A stretch of DNA of 64,000 nt. It comes from Kalmusia sp. IMI 367209. Its lineage: Eukaryota; Ascomycota; Dothideomycetes; Pleosporales; Didymosphaeriaceae. The notes beneath the pieces are model-generated. The model worked only from the letters and a program-made list of their open reading frames with translations, ran no database searches and was not told the origin of the DNA. Positions 43,415 through 55,944 of the stretch are shown piece after piece (the stretch's first letter is position 1; each line of letters opens with the position of its first letter). Both the position numbers and the translations under genes were made by a program. Where the stretch lies: NCBI GenBank assembly GCA_027946365.1, contig JAPEUQ010000001.1, positions 3,162,001 to 3,226,000 of the forward strand, written 5' to 3'.

Positions 43415-46400
43415 ATGGCTCCCATCCCTCACACCGACCTGGACCTTGCCAAGTGCTTCACGGGCGAGCAGCAGCTCATGTGTGTTTACCACCAGTGTAT
43501 CTCATCAATGACATGACTGACTGAGCCAGATCGTGGGACATCGCCTACAATGCCCTCTGCGACCCCGCTACCGCCTCCGAGAGTGTCCCGCTGCGCGAAT
43601 TCCTGAACGCGGAGGAGAACATTGCTGTCCTAAGCAAGCCATGGACGCCTTTTCCCTCACCGTCGCCGCAAGAAAAGACCAAGTTCGAGTCGGCCACGGC
43701 CCCAATCAGCGTCACGCCCGCCCAGGGCGACCACTACAACTTGGATGAAATCAAGGAAGATAGCTTGTGGCTGGCAAAAGAAGCACAGATATCAGAGTAT
43801 GCCGCACTGCGACTCGCTGTACAGGAATGGCAGAGCAGGCCGACCATCCAGCTGCTAAGCGGCCTAACCGAAGAGGAGGTTCTGAGCGTGCAGGAGGCTG
43901 CTGGCTTGAATAGCCTGGGCGCTTCTACCTTCGTCGCGAACTCGTCCATACTCGGAAACCCGACTGTGCTTGGGATGCAGACAGCGTCCCAATTCGACTC
44001 CCCCGACCAGCGTAGGCTGCGGCTTATTGGAATCTACTTCTCCACCTGCGCGGCTATCTTGAGGGTGAGCCAGATGCTTATGGCTTGGGGCGCCGCGAGA
44101 GATTTGCGCAACGCCACGACCGCATACCCACCCGACTACCGTGTATGCGACGACCGATTCGAGCAGCTTGGCCAGGCCATTGCTGTCAAGCAGAATAGCA
44201 AAGAGGGATCTACTTCTGAGGCGCCTGGTCTAGACCGGTGCATCGACGCTGTGAAAGGAAAGCTGGATGCGCTGGACCAAGGCTGTAGCTGGAATCTCCC
44301 TGACTCGATTCAGGATGAAGTCAAGCGCCTCTGGTCTTTAGGCCAGACTACGCAGCTTGTCCACATACTGCACATGGCTTTATTTCACGCAGATCTCAAT
44401 ACCAAGGGTTTCGTTCCTGCCTCTACGGTAGAAGCGTGGTTTTCTACTCTTTCGGAGGTTGGCTTCTTCGTCGACTTTCCAGCAGTAAGTTTTTTCTTTC
44501 CAGATTGGTTGGTGAGACCGTGCTAAATTTCATCTCAAGGTGGTTCCAGGTCAAGTACCCTTGATCCGTTTGACTCAGGTTCTTACGTCAGTGGTGTCCC
44601 TGGCTGTGCTCAAGCCTCAACTGATATTCGACGACGTCGATTCTGGAAAGTTTACCGAATGGAATCTGGCGTGCTATGTCCTTGATGGCGGCCTGCTCGA
44701 GCGGCTTACACATTGCCTTGGTGAGGCGACAAACCTAGGTCAGAGTCCTGTGACCCCAGCAATATTTGCATGGGCTGCTATTGTGTTCCGGCTCATTTCT
44801 TTCGCGCAATTTCTTGAACAGGATCGTGAGGGCCTACTAGAGTCTGGCACTGGTTCGAGAATATCTATTCCAGCACCTTCTAGGCTGGAAGAAGCGGTGC
44901 TTCCTCTGTCGAGGCTTGAGACGGGTGAAAAGTCATTACCCGTTCAACTGGCTGAGAGATGCGCCGAGCTACAGGTACTCGATCTAATCAAGGAACTACT
45001 GCGTATTAGTATGGCAGGCTTCGGTACCAGCGTAGACCAAGTATCTCGGGACAGGATTAGATTGCTTTTCCTGCAGGTTGCGCGTTCAGCTATGAGCGCA
45101 GGCGCGCTAGATTTCAGTGATGGGTTGGTCGACCTAGCTCACCAGATCTTACTTGGGGAGAGAACCTTTCAGAACTGGACAGCACATGATGCACCACGCC
45201 ACACAGATCCGGTCGTAGCATTTTGCCGCGAAGACCAAGCAATTCTCCGACCATATCTCCTTGACACGGCTCGCCTGCACTATCCTCACGCTGTGGAACC
45301 ATTACTCCTGTTTTCGAGCGCGCTCATTAGAGGCGAACAACCGAAGGAAAATGGAGAGCCCACAATCTATGATGAGCTTGTTCAATTCCACACCGTCACA
45401 CAACGATTGCCAAACGGCTTCATCGACTACCGATTGGAACAGGAGGAAGCGAACGAAAATCGGGTGGCACTGACGGTAGATCTACCCCAATTCACCAAGT
45501 TGAATACGTCGGCATTTCCTAGCCAGCGGCGGTTACTCTCCTCCAGTGCAGCCCCTGTTGCTCAAGCATCAATGACTATCGAAGCAAATGCCTCTGGTGT
45601 TATACTCGACGACAGGGTGCAGCCGTATGTTGCGAGATGGGTCTACTATCATTCAGCTTTGGAGTACTTCTACCATCTTCTTTCAACCTATGTGGTTGGA
45701 AGTAACAAAGTTGTATATGCTTCCCAGCAACAGGCATCCCCTGCCGAAGCGACGATGGTCATTGAACTATTTGCCGACCTGATGCATTCATCGCTACAAG
45801 CCTCAAGAGCTCGAGGAGATGGAGGCAAGTGCTCTGTAGATCTATTGACGGCTATGTGCATCGGTGCAGAACACAGCCCAGATACTGTTAGCATTGTGCT
45901 TGCGATCTTTGAAGAAGAATTGCTTCGTCAATGTTCAGATCCTACCAACGAGAGTTCGCTATCTCTGCTGGTAGCTTGTACGCACTTCCTGCAAGCATTG
46001 ATTACAATTGCTCCGAGCAGAGTATGGCCATGGATAGCAAGAAGTCGGCTACTAGAGAGCGACGGCAATGGGGGCAGTCTAGCCAGCATTCTGATCGGCA
46101 CTGAAATGGTTATTGGTCACTACGAATTTCTCATCGGCTGCATTCGTATCTTTGATGCGCTGGTCAACGATGCTATCGATCGGTCTGTGTCCCGTAAATC
46201 CACTAGCAAGGCTTTGACGCGCTTTAACGCTCCCGCCGTAGCTGAAAGTGGAACTTCTGAGAAGACTATGAGCAGCACGCTTCTCACTTTCGGGAGGACA
46301 CTTGCCAGTATATACGAGACTTCATTGAGCTGGAGGTATAACCAGCCCGAGGACCGACTGCATATCAACATTGGCATCTGCGAAGCGTTCACAAACATTC

Positions 46401-49073
46401 TCCGCTTAGCGTATAACGTTGACGACGCGCCAGAACTAAATCAAAAGCTGACTAGGATTATTGGCCCTACTGCCAATTACATCACAGAATCATACCTCAC
46501 AAAATCCGAAAACGATCTTCCGACAAACCCTATATTATCCTCTCTATTACTAGGTACAGATCTCATCAGAAGCTCTCTCTTGACTAGCTCAATAGCTCTG
46601 TCAAAACGACAAACGCATTCCACACTGCGCTTCTCGGAAATCCTCGTACGAGTAGCGATATATCTCAACAGGCCTTGGACACACCTTGAACAGCAACTCT
46701 ACAAAGCCACTCCTCTTCTAGCACGTCTCTACGTTACTAGTGAAGTATGGAAGTCCCCGGTAGTGCTTCTGCTTGAAACACTAGTGCGGGGTGCCGTCCG
46801 TGTCGTTGAGGACAAGCCGCGAGAGCATAGTGGCACACCAAAGAAAAGGGAACATACCGAGCCTCCTTCTCTTCTTGGTCATCTGGGCTCGAAGACAGCG
46901 AAGAATTTCATGATTGTACTCTCACAATTGGACGAACCACTAAAGATAGTCGACATTCAGAAGAATGTCTGGAACTTACTCACGGCTGTGGTTACCTGCA
47001 AACAGCGATGGTTTGCGCTCTATTTACTTACCGGTAATACACCACGAGAGGCAATGAGAAGTAAACCGAAGAATCCTTCCCATGCCACGCGGAATAAATC
47101 GCTTCTATCTCGAGCACTTGAGTCTCTTTCCCATCTAGATTTGAACGCAGAACATCATCCTTGGAGCCTGTGGACGACCATGCTTGAATTCATTACGTCT
47201 GCACAAAATCACTGGTCTTGGGCAATGGGAGACCTCCGTGAGCGGAAGGAGTTTATTCAACAGCTCATCACCTTCCTCAGATGGATAGCAAAACAGCCCG
47301 ATCCCAAGACAGACACGGCAATCGATCTCCGTTCACAAGAGAATAAATTTGCATCACTGGCTGCCGAGATTCTCGCCATGTACCTGCATGCCGCTCGACA
47401 GGTGGGTGATGAGTCATCGCTCAAAGACGTCTTCTCAAGTCTTTCCTACCTTCAAGACAATGCATTAGAGCTACCTCAATACAACGTTGCGCTGCATTCG
47501 AATCTTAAGAAGAACATCGAGCAGAAATTCCCGGGAGTTACATTGGCCAAACTGAAGCGTACAACGCTGTACCCAACATCATACGGATCGAACTTCTTCT
47601 ACGACATCCCCTTAGCAGCCAGACTGCTTGAATTTGACAATAAATGGTCTGGACCCAGGCTGGGCCAAGGTTTCGAAGCCGAAGTCAGACGAGCGAATCT
47701 GAACCTTAGCTTAGTCGATTCCAACATTCAGCTTTTACAAAGCTGGAAATTACTTACCTTGGAGCTCAGTCACTCCGCTACGAGGGACGAGCGTATCACT
47801 GTACTACTCATCGATGTTGTCAAAGGGTGCATGCAGGCAAATGCAGACTCGAACCTCCCTGAAGCCCTCTTTGGACAGTTAATGATACTACGCGCTGATC
47901 TCGCTTTCGCGTTACTTAAAAGATTGGTGGAAGCCAAGGTAAAATCCGAAGAAGCACGGCAGCTTCTAGGTCCGGTTTGGGCCGCCATTCGCGCAGCTAC
48001 GGCTGATTTCGACAATGTTTTCTCCAGTGATGAGGTGGATTATTACCGCTCACTACTGAGGATATTGTATCTCGCGCTCCATTTCCACCTTATCGAGCCC
48101 TCCGATACGGTGGATGCCAAAGAGGTGTCTTTCCGCTCGAGCTTCCGTGGTACAATAGCGCATTCGAAGAAACAAGGTCCCATCTCGCTTCAGTTATTAG
48201 AGATTCTCTCCGACACCGTAGCTAGAGGCTTCCGCAGCCTTGCAACGCAGCTTCACGCCGACCCCTCATCTGTCTCACCCTCCGATTTTGCTCTCCTTAC
48301 CGCACTCCTCCAACGCATCATAGCCATTCCCGAAATGGCTACATCTCAAAAATCAAGCCGCCCTCCTCTTTGCTAACAGCAATACCATCCGCTACGCAAC
48401 AAGCCTCTTCTCCTGGTCTGACAAACTCATCATCGACACCAATGGCGTCCAAGACCCCATCTATGGTGAACTCAGCCTCCTCTTCATTCTCTCCCTCTCT
48501 TCCCTCAAGCCACTTGCCGAAACCATGGCCGTCGAGGGCATTCTCTCCCAGCTCAACAACGCAAACCTCATGAACTACTACCGCCGACCAGGCGGCATGG
48601 GCCCCTTCGACAACCCGGCACGCCTGCACTCGATATGGTCTAAAGGCCTCCTTCCCCTGTGTCTTAACCTCCTCCTCAGCGTCGGCGCGCCCATCGCCGG
48701 GGAAATCTCGTCGTTTCTCAATGCGTTCCCCGAGCAGTTGCAGCGCTCGTCTAACGCGCTGAGTACGCGGTATCTCAATAAGGTCACGTTGAATCTTGCC
48801 GCCGAGACGCATAGTCTAGCGCTAATATCGAGTATCATCGAGGCTATTCGGACGGCAGGCGTGAGGGAAGGCGTGCAACCTGGGGAGGTGGCAAGCCTGG
48901 AGTGGGACAGGGATAATGTTAAGGAGGATATTGAAGGGTGGGTGAATAGAAGGCAGAGTCTGAGGGAGAGGGTAGTGGGAAATGGGACGGAGGGTTTCGA
49001 AGATAGGGTTGTGGGAGAGATAGAGGCTGCGGGGGTTTGTTTGGGATTAGGCAAGGGTGGGAATTCATCGTGA
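43415..49073 (+). CDS. NUP192: inner-ring nucleoporin Nup192 (NUP205 family), one apparent frameshift
   Basis: Very large alpha-helical scaffold protein of the nuclear pore inner ring. Exons are 43415-43479, 43530-44484 and 44540-49073. They total 5,554 nt, one base over a multiple of three, and removing it gives about 1,850 aa, the family length. Landmarks are LREFLNAEENIAVLSKPWTP near the start, DEIKEDSLWLAKEAQISEYA, VVPGQVPLIRLTQ after intron 2 and, at the end, DPIYGELSLLF, VEGILSQLNNANLMNYYRRP and GGMGPFDNPARLHSIW. The frame breaks at about 48332-48340: LLTALLQRIIAIPEM is followed in the next frame by LHLKNQAALLFANSNTIRYA, matching if one G of the GG is dropped. No GT-AG intron fits. Because the gene is expected to be essential, an assembly error is the best explanation. 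Confidence 0.93.
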
Positions 49074-49978
49074 AGGGCCCAGTGTGAGGGGTGTTGGATG
49101 GGGAAATGACAATTTTCGACTTTGATTTTCGGTGTGAAGCTTGGCGTAAAAGAGCTTGGTAGTGTAGATTTTGCTTATTGTAATGGCATTCTTGACGTGA
49201 GATTCTGTTTCGGCCTTTCGGTTTTTGTGAGAGACCGGTAAGTGCTGCGTTTTGAACGAGCTAAGAGTGAGATGCTGGGCTGCGGATCGTAAAAGCTCTT
49301 TTTATAAATAGTGGTTAGTCCGTGTATGTTGGGGACCGACTAGTGTGCTGATGATCCTTGTGAATTCGTACCACTGAATTAAAGAACAGTGGAAGGAGAT
49401 ACTTCTTCGTACCTCAGCTTCTTGTGCTATGTCTGAAATATCGTAGCGCTGGCTGGGGTTATTTTGTCATGCACGCTGGTTTGAAGGCGACACGCGACGC
49501 GCGGTATGGAATTGTGGGGAGGAATGCGCTTGAGAAGGGTCGAGTGGAAGTGTTATGTGCACTGGATTAGTAGCGGAAGAGAACATTTTCTAAAAGAGTG
49601 TATCTTGTATGGAGCAACTAGTCTATGGAGAGCAAAACCCATCTACGCCGCAAGGAAAAGGGGAAGGGGAAGGGGAAGGGAGCAGCTAGTCTATCGCGAG
49701 AGTGGAGGTCTCAATCGCAGGTGATTGAAAATCTCGATCGCGAGATATGAAGAGAAATCTATCGAGAAAAAAAGAATCATAATCTATCGCAATAAGGAAA
49801 ACGGATCAGCCGTGTGACTTAGAGACAATCTACCAGTCGATAGGAGATGATCGAGGGCCGGAAGAGTAAAAAGGAAACAAGCATCAAAGTAGATAGAAGT
49901 ATAAATAGTGTCCTGAAAGTAATGAAAGGAAATAGGGAGAAATTCCTTCCTCGTCAATGATGCGAATTGCTCTAATCA
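49074..49978. other. intergenic, convergent gene ends, with a purine-rich repeat
   Basis: About 900 bp lies between the NUP192 and Argonaute stop codons. It includes a short G/A repeat near 49655-49681 and AG-rich sequence to about 49930. No coding region is supported. Confidence 0.5.
49655..49681 (+). repeat. GGGGAA purine tract
   Basis: Four copies of a six-base ggggaa unit preceded by ggaaaag. Such tracts are G-rich and could form non-B DNA. Confidence 0.7.
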
Positions 49979-52900
49979 TTACATCCAGAACATGGTGCCA
50001 TCGAGATTCCGATGCCACGGGTTGAGCCATTGAGCCGGACCCATTTCGATGATATTTGTGTTCCAGACCGGGCTTCTGGCGAGCTCATTGGCCATACTCG
50101 TTTTGATAGCCACGATTTCCTGTTTGGTGCGAGCAGTACCGTCAGGCCTCCTGGAGGATATCGGTTGCCAATGAGGACGGTCGTCTCGGTTATTAGCCCA
50201 TCTGCGAAGGTAGACGCGGCCTCGCTCACACAGTCTGTCGGCAATGTAGGCAGGGGCTACATATGAGACCCCCGTAGTTGCTCGTGGGAAGGTGTAGCAG
50301 AGCATGAGAGTCAATTTGGGGAGCCGGGGGCCAAGATTCATGCCATCGGTAAGAACAGTGTAGTGAGCCGAGCGTGCAGTTCCCTTGATAGCGATATGCG
50401 ACTGGAGATAGAAGTTGGTCTGACCAGGAGTTGTGACCACATTTTCGACAAGCAAGCCAGCTTTCAAATTGCCGTTCAGTACTCGTGGTGGATTAGGCCC
50501 ACGAAACGATGAGTCTCTGCATTGGTAAGTGTCTCCTTTTTTCATGGCGTAAAACCGCGTGTGATGCCGCTTGCCAACTATGACGAAGGTTAGATTGAGC
50601 GCTTGATCGCCACAGATCTTTTTGTATGCCTTTCTGACTGCCTCTACTTCGGTCCGGTTACATTCATCGAACTGAGACTCGCTGATACCGTCGCGGTAGA
50701 ATAGGATTGACTTCGGCGCTCGGTCGTTGTTCTTAGCCCTCCAAGCGCGGATACGCTCCTCTACCATGCTGACCATATTGTTATCGTTGATAAGCTGCAG
50801 GTTGTTAGCCGAGTGTTATTAAGAGTTTATACCATCCATTGACTTACCTCTTGGGTGCCGGCCTGAAGACGCATTGAACCGGGATAGTTCATGAATTTGT
50901 TGTCCACGCTTCCAACAACACAAGCAACGCTTGGATACCCAACTTTTGAACTGGCTCCAGGATGAGTGACATCCGCTCCTAAGATGAGGGTACTGTTCCG
51001 CACATCAACGTTTCCAAATTCGCGCGCAAGAGTGGTTGCGTCGAGATAGTGGCTTGCCACCTCTTTTTTCATAGCTATCTTGAGGCATAGATTTGAAAGA
51101 AACTGAGGGTTAGCATGCCTCACTTTATTGGTCAAAGCACATAGCGTGTGTCTTCCATGGCGGATATCAGCTGCCCTCTTGATCTCGGCGTAGTTATCCA
51201 TATAATGTGGATCTTTGTTCAGTATCACGAAGAGGCAGTCCTGCCGAGTGAGTGCGTTGTATGCTGCATCCAAACCAGCGGATAGCGACTGATTGGCGTT
51301 TTGTGTCTGAGCTACACCATCTCCTGACTTCAATCCATGAGCGGCGGCTTGTTCACGGAGCATTTTTAAAACATCAGACAAGGGCTTGCCCGTAACGGAG
51401 TTCCTCAAAGCAAATGCATTGAGCTTTAGAGTGTTAAATCCTTGACTTCTGAACGTGACATGTTGAAGGTTCCAGGACGCTCGATCATCGCTGGGGGTCT
51501 GGGGGGCTTTATTGCTGAAAGACAAAGAAGGTAATCTCAACTTCTTGGCAAATAAGGTAACCAATCTAGGTTGAATCGAGAAGCTTCCATGGCTCCAGAA
51601 ACCTCTAGGATCGTCGACCCCAAGCAGCCTAAGGCAGGCCTCATTCCAGATGTAAGTAACGTTAGGGTTCGGCAAGTGGACAGAATGAGGTACTAGCGCT
51701 GGAAGTTGCGATGCGCCATCAAGCTGTACGCTCAACTTTTGATTCGGAATGATTTCCAATAGGCAAGCTGGAATCCAAATGGCACCGCCAGTTGATTGTT
51801 CGCGCATGCACTGGTCTCGTACATTGACATTAGCGGTCTCGATGTGATTGACCTCTTTTCCAACATTGATGCATTTGCGGTCGAAGGCATTATTCGGAAG
51901 ATCATGGGGCGCAACACGTGCATCGGTAGTGAGATAGTCATAGACAGTCTTTCCAGGGCCAGACGTAGGATAGAATTTCTGAATCTCGGCAGCATATCCG
52001 AAATTCTGAACCACTTTTTCCCGGGCTTCCTCACGGTTGAGATCAAGACCTCTGTTTGCACCTTCTTGGGTATTTTGTCGCACATACTTGATCCTGACCG
52101 TCTTTCCCTTCAACATTTTCTCTGCTAGAGCCTCGTTTCTCACTTGCCGAAGAAAATCGGACACCGTGATCGGAGAAAGAAATGCTGAAGTGGTCTTGTT
52201 GACGTTGAGCAGTAACCCACTTCTGCCAGGACGAATGGAGGTGTAGTAGCCTCTGACCGCTCGTAGTCCCATAGGCATGGTTGCGTTCACATCTCGCATT
52301 TCGACGAAAGCTTCGTTCCGGAAGAATTTGTTAGCGCCCACCTGTGTAACGGTAGGAGGACCAGTAACATCTCTGGAGGGCCTTAGACTTCGTACATGTT
52401 GAGCGATGATAGCGTTCAAAGCTGTGATTGCTTCAGTACGGTGTTGAACATTGGCGTTCCGAAGTGTCGTATTGATGTTACTCAGGATGCCAGTGAATGT
52501 AAGGGTAGCACGAATGTTCACTAGTGTACCGTTCAATTCAATGAACGGAAAAGGCTGAGTGCTAATTTGGCTTCCAAAATCACCTGTGTTCGGCAGTGCA
52601 GACTGAGCATATAGATTCTTGTAGTCTGTTGCCCAAAGAATACCCCCTACAAGTGCGTGAATAGCAGCATGGTTCTTTAGCGCCTCATAGGCTCGGATGA
52701 TCTCGTTGCGTTTGTTGTAAGTGATATCCGAGTTTGGGGGATTTGTGCGCCAGAACTTGAACGAGTAGACATGAAATTGATCAGGTACTTTGGTCACCTC
52801 AAGATAGTTGGTCAAAACCTCAATCGTTTCTTCTTTTGTCGCTTCATGCAAGCAGTTGACTTGGAATTTTGGGTTGGGAATTCCCGCTGAGTCGATATTG

Positions 52901-53499
52901 GGTGATTGCATTTGAGGAATCTTCTTTTCTTGAGTGCTGACTTGTCCAAGATTTTGGGTATCTATCAAAGTGCGAGTCTTAGGAGGATTGGCTGTGTTCG
53001 ACTTTCGTGCTCGAGAAGACACGCTGGGGGAATGATCAGCTGTATCGAGCCCAAGGTTCTCGATGGCAGACGTAGGTGGATCAATCGGAGCTTTCGGGGT
53101 GGGGTTCGCATCTGTTCCATCTTTCAGTCTCTTCAACCGCTCCTCAGCTTCCAACCGTTTGCCCTCGAGATCCGGATCCTGATGCTTCTTGCGCAACGCC
53201 TCCAACTCTTCATCATACTCTTTTTCCTTGTTGATCTTGTCTTGCTCATCTTTTGTCAACCTCACGCCATCGATGTCCCGCTTTGCTCTCAGCCCAGGAA
53301 TAGTCTTGAGATGTTTTTCCAGTCTCTTCACCTTGGCCTTGTCGTCACCAAAATCGCGGGGCGTGTCCTTCCAGCAGTCATCGTACTTCTTTGTGCAATC
53401 GGCTAAGCCGTGGTCATTCGAATCGCATCGTATGCATGGCCGAGTGTTGTCTTTGAAATCCCGGGAGATGCGGTTGAGGTAGCCCTCCGGTAGTAGCAT
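49979..53499 (-). CDS. Argonaute (QDE-2-like) with N-terminal CCHC zinc knuckle
   Basis: RNA-guided slicer of the fungal RNA-silencing pathway. Exons 53499-50848 and 50794-49979 give 1,155 aa, with a single 53-nt intron. Residues 22-35 form a CCHC knuckle (C22-x2-C25-x4-H30-x4-C35, in PCIRCDSNDHGLADC). A highly charged Lys/Glu-rich stretch (about 50-125) and a disordered linker to about 200 come next. The N, linker-1, PAZ, MID and PIWI regions follow, for example ATMPMGLRAVRGYYTSIRPG and LSNLCLKIAMK. The PIWI catalytic tetrad is complete: D843 in ILGADVTHPG, E884 in QAGTQE, D919 in FYRDGISESQ and H1028 in TARSAHY. VIVGKRHHTRFY is also typical. The intron lies directly after E884. In the MID loop, GRHTLC replaces the usual GxxTQC. 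The start is fixed by the first ATG. It is probably an active slicer. Confidence 0.93.
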
Positions 53500-54215
53500 A
53501 GTGACCCGAAAAGTACCAAGTGGGATCAGAAATCATGAAAGTGACAACAATCTTCTAGAGATTATAGAAAAATTGGGTTGTAACTCGCACTGATGGACAG
53601 GAGGGTGTAGTAAGAATGCACTGGACGAGCCGGGAGCCCTCTTTATGTACTGCGGAAGCGCGCTACATCCCACAGCAATCAAGTTGTCTGACATTCAAAC
53701 CTGGTTTCTCAATAAGTATTCGGCTTGCCCTTCGGCTAATAGGTCTCACAATTGACTTAGGTTGAACCGTCGCTCGCTACTATCGAGGATGATCTGTTAT
53801 CTTTCATTGCCATGGTGTCAGCTGCAGGTCGCGATATGACGTAAATATAAGACAATTCTGAGAAATGATTTGTGTTTCTCTTTGTAGAGGGGAAGCAATA
53901 GTGATTTAAAATTGATACATAGAGGTGTGAGCTGACTTTGCGCTTTGTTTCATTGTTCGTAGTAGGCAAAGAAGCTTGAGTGAGACATGTGATCGACTTG
54001 GCTAGGTTTGTTGATTTGGGAGCAGCACCCGCCCCACATTTCAAGCCAGCGCGAAGAGCGCAGTTACAGCATGAATGGTGCCTAAGAAGTCTTGAAGAAC
54101 TAGCTTTTGTTTTCCCACCCACATTTGATCAAAGTAGGTTTGGTTGTAGAACATTATATTCTATTTTGATATATCAATACGCAAAGCGAGCTCGCAAACA
54201 GCCGACACAGCTATT
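53500..54215. other. intergenic, Argonaute promoter side
   Basis: About 715 bp lies between the Argonaute start and the MFS stop, both on the minus strand. Two antiparallel short frames (53757-54122 minus, 53980-54390 plus) overlap and neither is convincing. Confidence 0.45.
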
Positions 54216-55944
54216 CTACCGCGATACCTCAGCTTCTACGTTAGTGTCTCTCCTCGTCAACTCTCTCTCCAACTCCTCCCTCTCCTCGATTGTCAACTCA
54301 CTCTTTGCCTTCCCAATTTTTACCCCCACAAACATAATTAACAGTCCCGCCCCTGCAAACGCAACAGACATCCAGAACGCAACCTTGTAGCTCTCTCTCT
54401 GGCCCCTATCAGCCGTCTGCGTGACCGCTAGATCTGCGAACCCCAAGAAGACCGATATGCCGAGGAAGAGGATGGAGTTGATGAAGGCGCCTGCGAGTCC
54501 TTGGCGTGCACGCGGCATTGATGTTGTGATGAAAATATTGGAAACGTTGTAGGTCACATCGATACCTAAGGTGGCGCAGATCATGGCGGGGAAAATGTAG
54601 GCCCAGTAGTTAGGGTCGACGGGTAAGATAGCAAAGAGGAGGACGGCGATGACGTAGGATGTGCCACTAATAAGGAGAAGACTGCGATGTGTTAGCTTCA
54701 TTATTTTAAATTTGCAATGAACGAAACTTACATTCTTCCTGGGAGGATATGTAGTACGAAGCCGCCTACAGTTGAGAGGATGAGTCCTCCAATGCACATG
54801 GGAGCAAACCAAGCGCTAGTCAGAAGCGGGCTGGCATGGAGAACTTCTTCGATACTATGAAACTGTTAGTAGCACATAACAATTGCGATAAATGGTGTAT
54901 ACTTACTAAAAGCTCGCGTAGAAGAGGAAGATACCGAAGACTCCATACTGAAAGAAGAGCGCAACTGTGAGCGCTTTCATACCTTTCACACTAAACATGT
55001 CCCTGGGTATCAATGGCTGCTCCACAACCCAACCTTCCAGGTAGATGAAAGCACCCATAAATAACCAACCTAGTACAAAGGTGATAGGAATATACGGCGT
55101 CGCCCAGCCGTTCGGTGCATGCGAACCGTCCGTAATCGCGAAGACAAGAAGAAGGAGACCAGGTACAATAGTGATCGTACCCAACCAGTCCATCTTCACA
55201 GGTATCTTCGGTGTTTCCATGGTGTGGCGGGGGACGCAGAGGTAGGAAACGACGGCAACAATGCCCAGCATGATAGTGCCGAAGTAGAAATACCAGGCCC
55301 AAGTCATCAATTGAGCGGCTAGGCCTGCGAAGAAGATTCCTGCGAAGAAGCCAACGGGTGCGAAAGCTCCGTATAGACTGAAAACGAGATTTTTTCTGGG
55401 CCCTGGGCGGTACTGTATTTATGTTAATTTCGTCAAGAAGAATGAAGGGGGACAGTGTTCTTACAATACTACCAAGAAGCATGATCCCAGAAGGCAGGAA
55501 GGCTGCTGGTCCAAACCCTTGCAGTGCTCGACAGAAGATGAGCATAATGTAGTTTTGGCTGAATCCCGCGATCAAAGACCAGATGACAAACCAAGCGAGG
55601 CCGACAGTGAATACGATATACCCTCCGAAGATATCGGCAAGTCGTCCGGCTGGTAGTAGGAAAGCGCCTGTGACTAACGAGAAAACACTTGCTGGCCATG
55701 TTTCTGCCTGAGAAGGAATGTGGAGTGATTCGGATAAAGCTGGAAGTAAGACGTTGAAGCCGGAGACGAAATACTCAGCGACAAACATGGATCCGAGAAG
55801 AGAGAAGCAGAAGCCAAGCTCAACCCATATCGATTTGAATGCTTCTGGTCGTTCACGTCCTAGACGTTCTATCTCAGCAGGCGTGTATGAGCCTCTTGGA
55901 GGAGGTGTTGACCTGGCGGTCTCTACCTCGTCTAGGGGGGACAT
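54216..55944 (-). CDS. MFS transporter, DHA2-like drug:H+ antiporter group
   Basis: Multi-pass (probably 12-14 TM) efflux-type carrier. At least five exons are visible, with introns near 55470-55410, 54905-54855 and 54725-54680. The start at 55944 gives MSPLDEVETARSTPPPRGSY. The N-terminal half contains FVAEYFVSGFNVLLPALSES, FLLPAGRLADIFGGYIVFTV (a motif-A-like loop) and RALQGFGPAAFLPSGIMLLG. The second half contains WAWYFYFGTIMLGIVAVVSY, LTVALFFQYGVFGIFLFYAS and GLAGAFINSILFLGISVFLG. The last tail is Glu/Arg rich. These segments resemble fungal DHA2/SIT-like carriers. It is head to head with a Zn2Cys6 gene. Substrate unknown. Confidence 0.85.
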
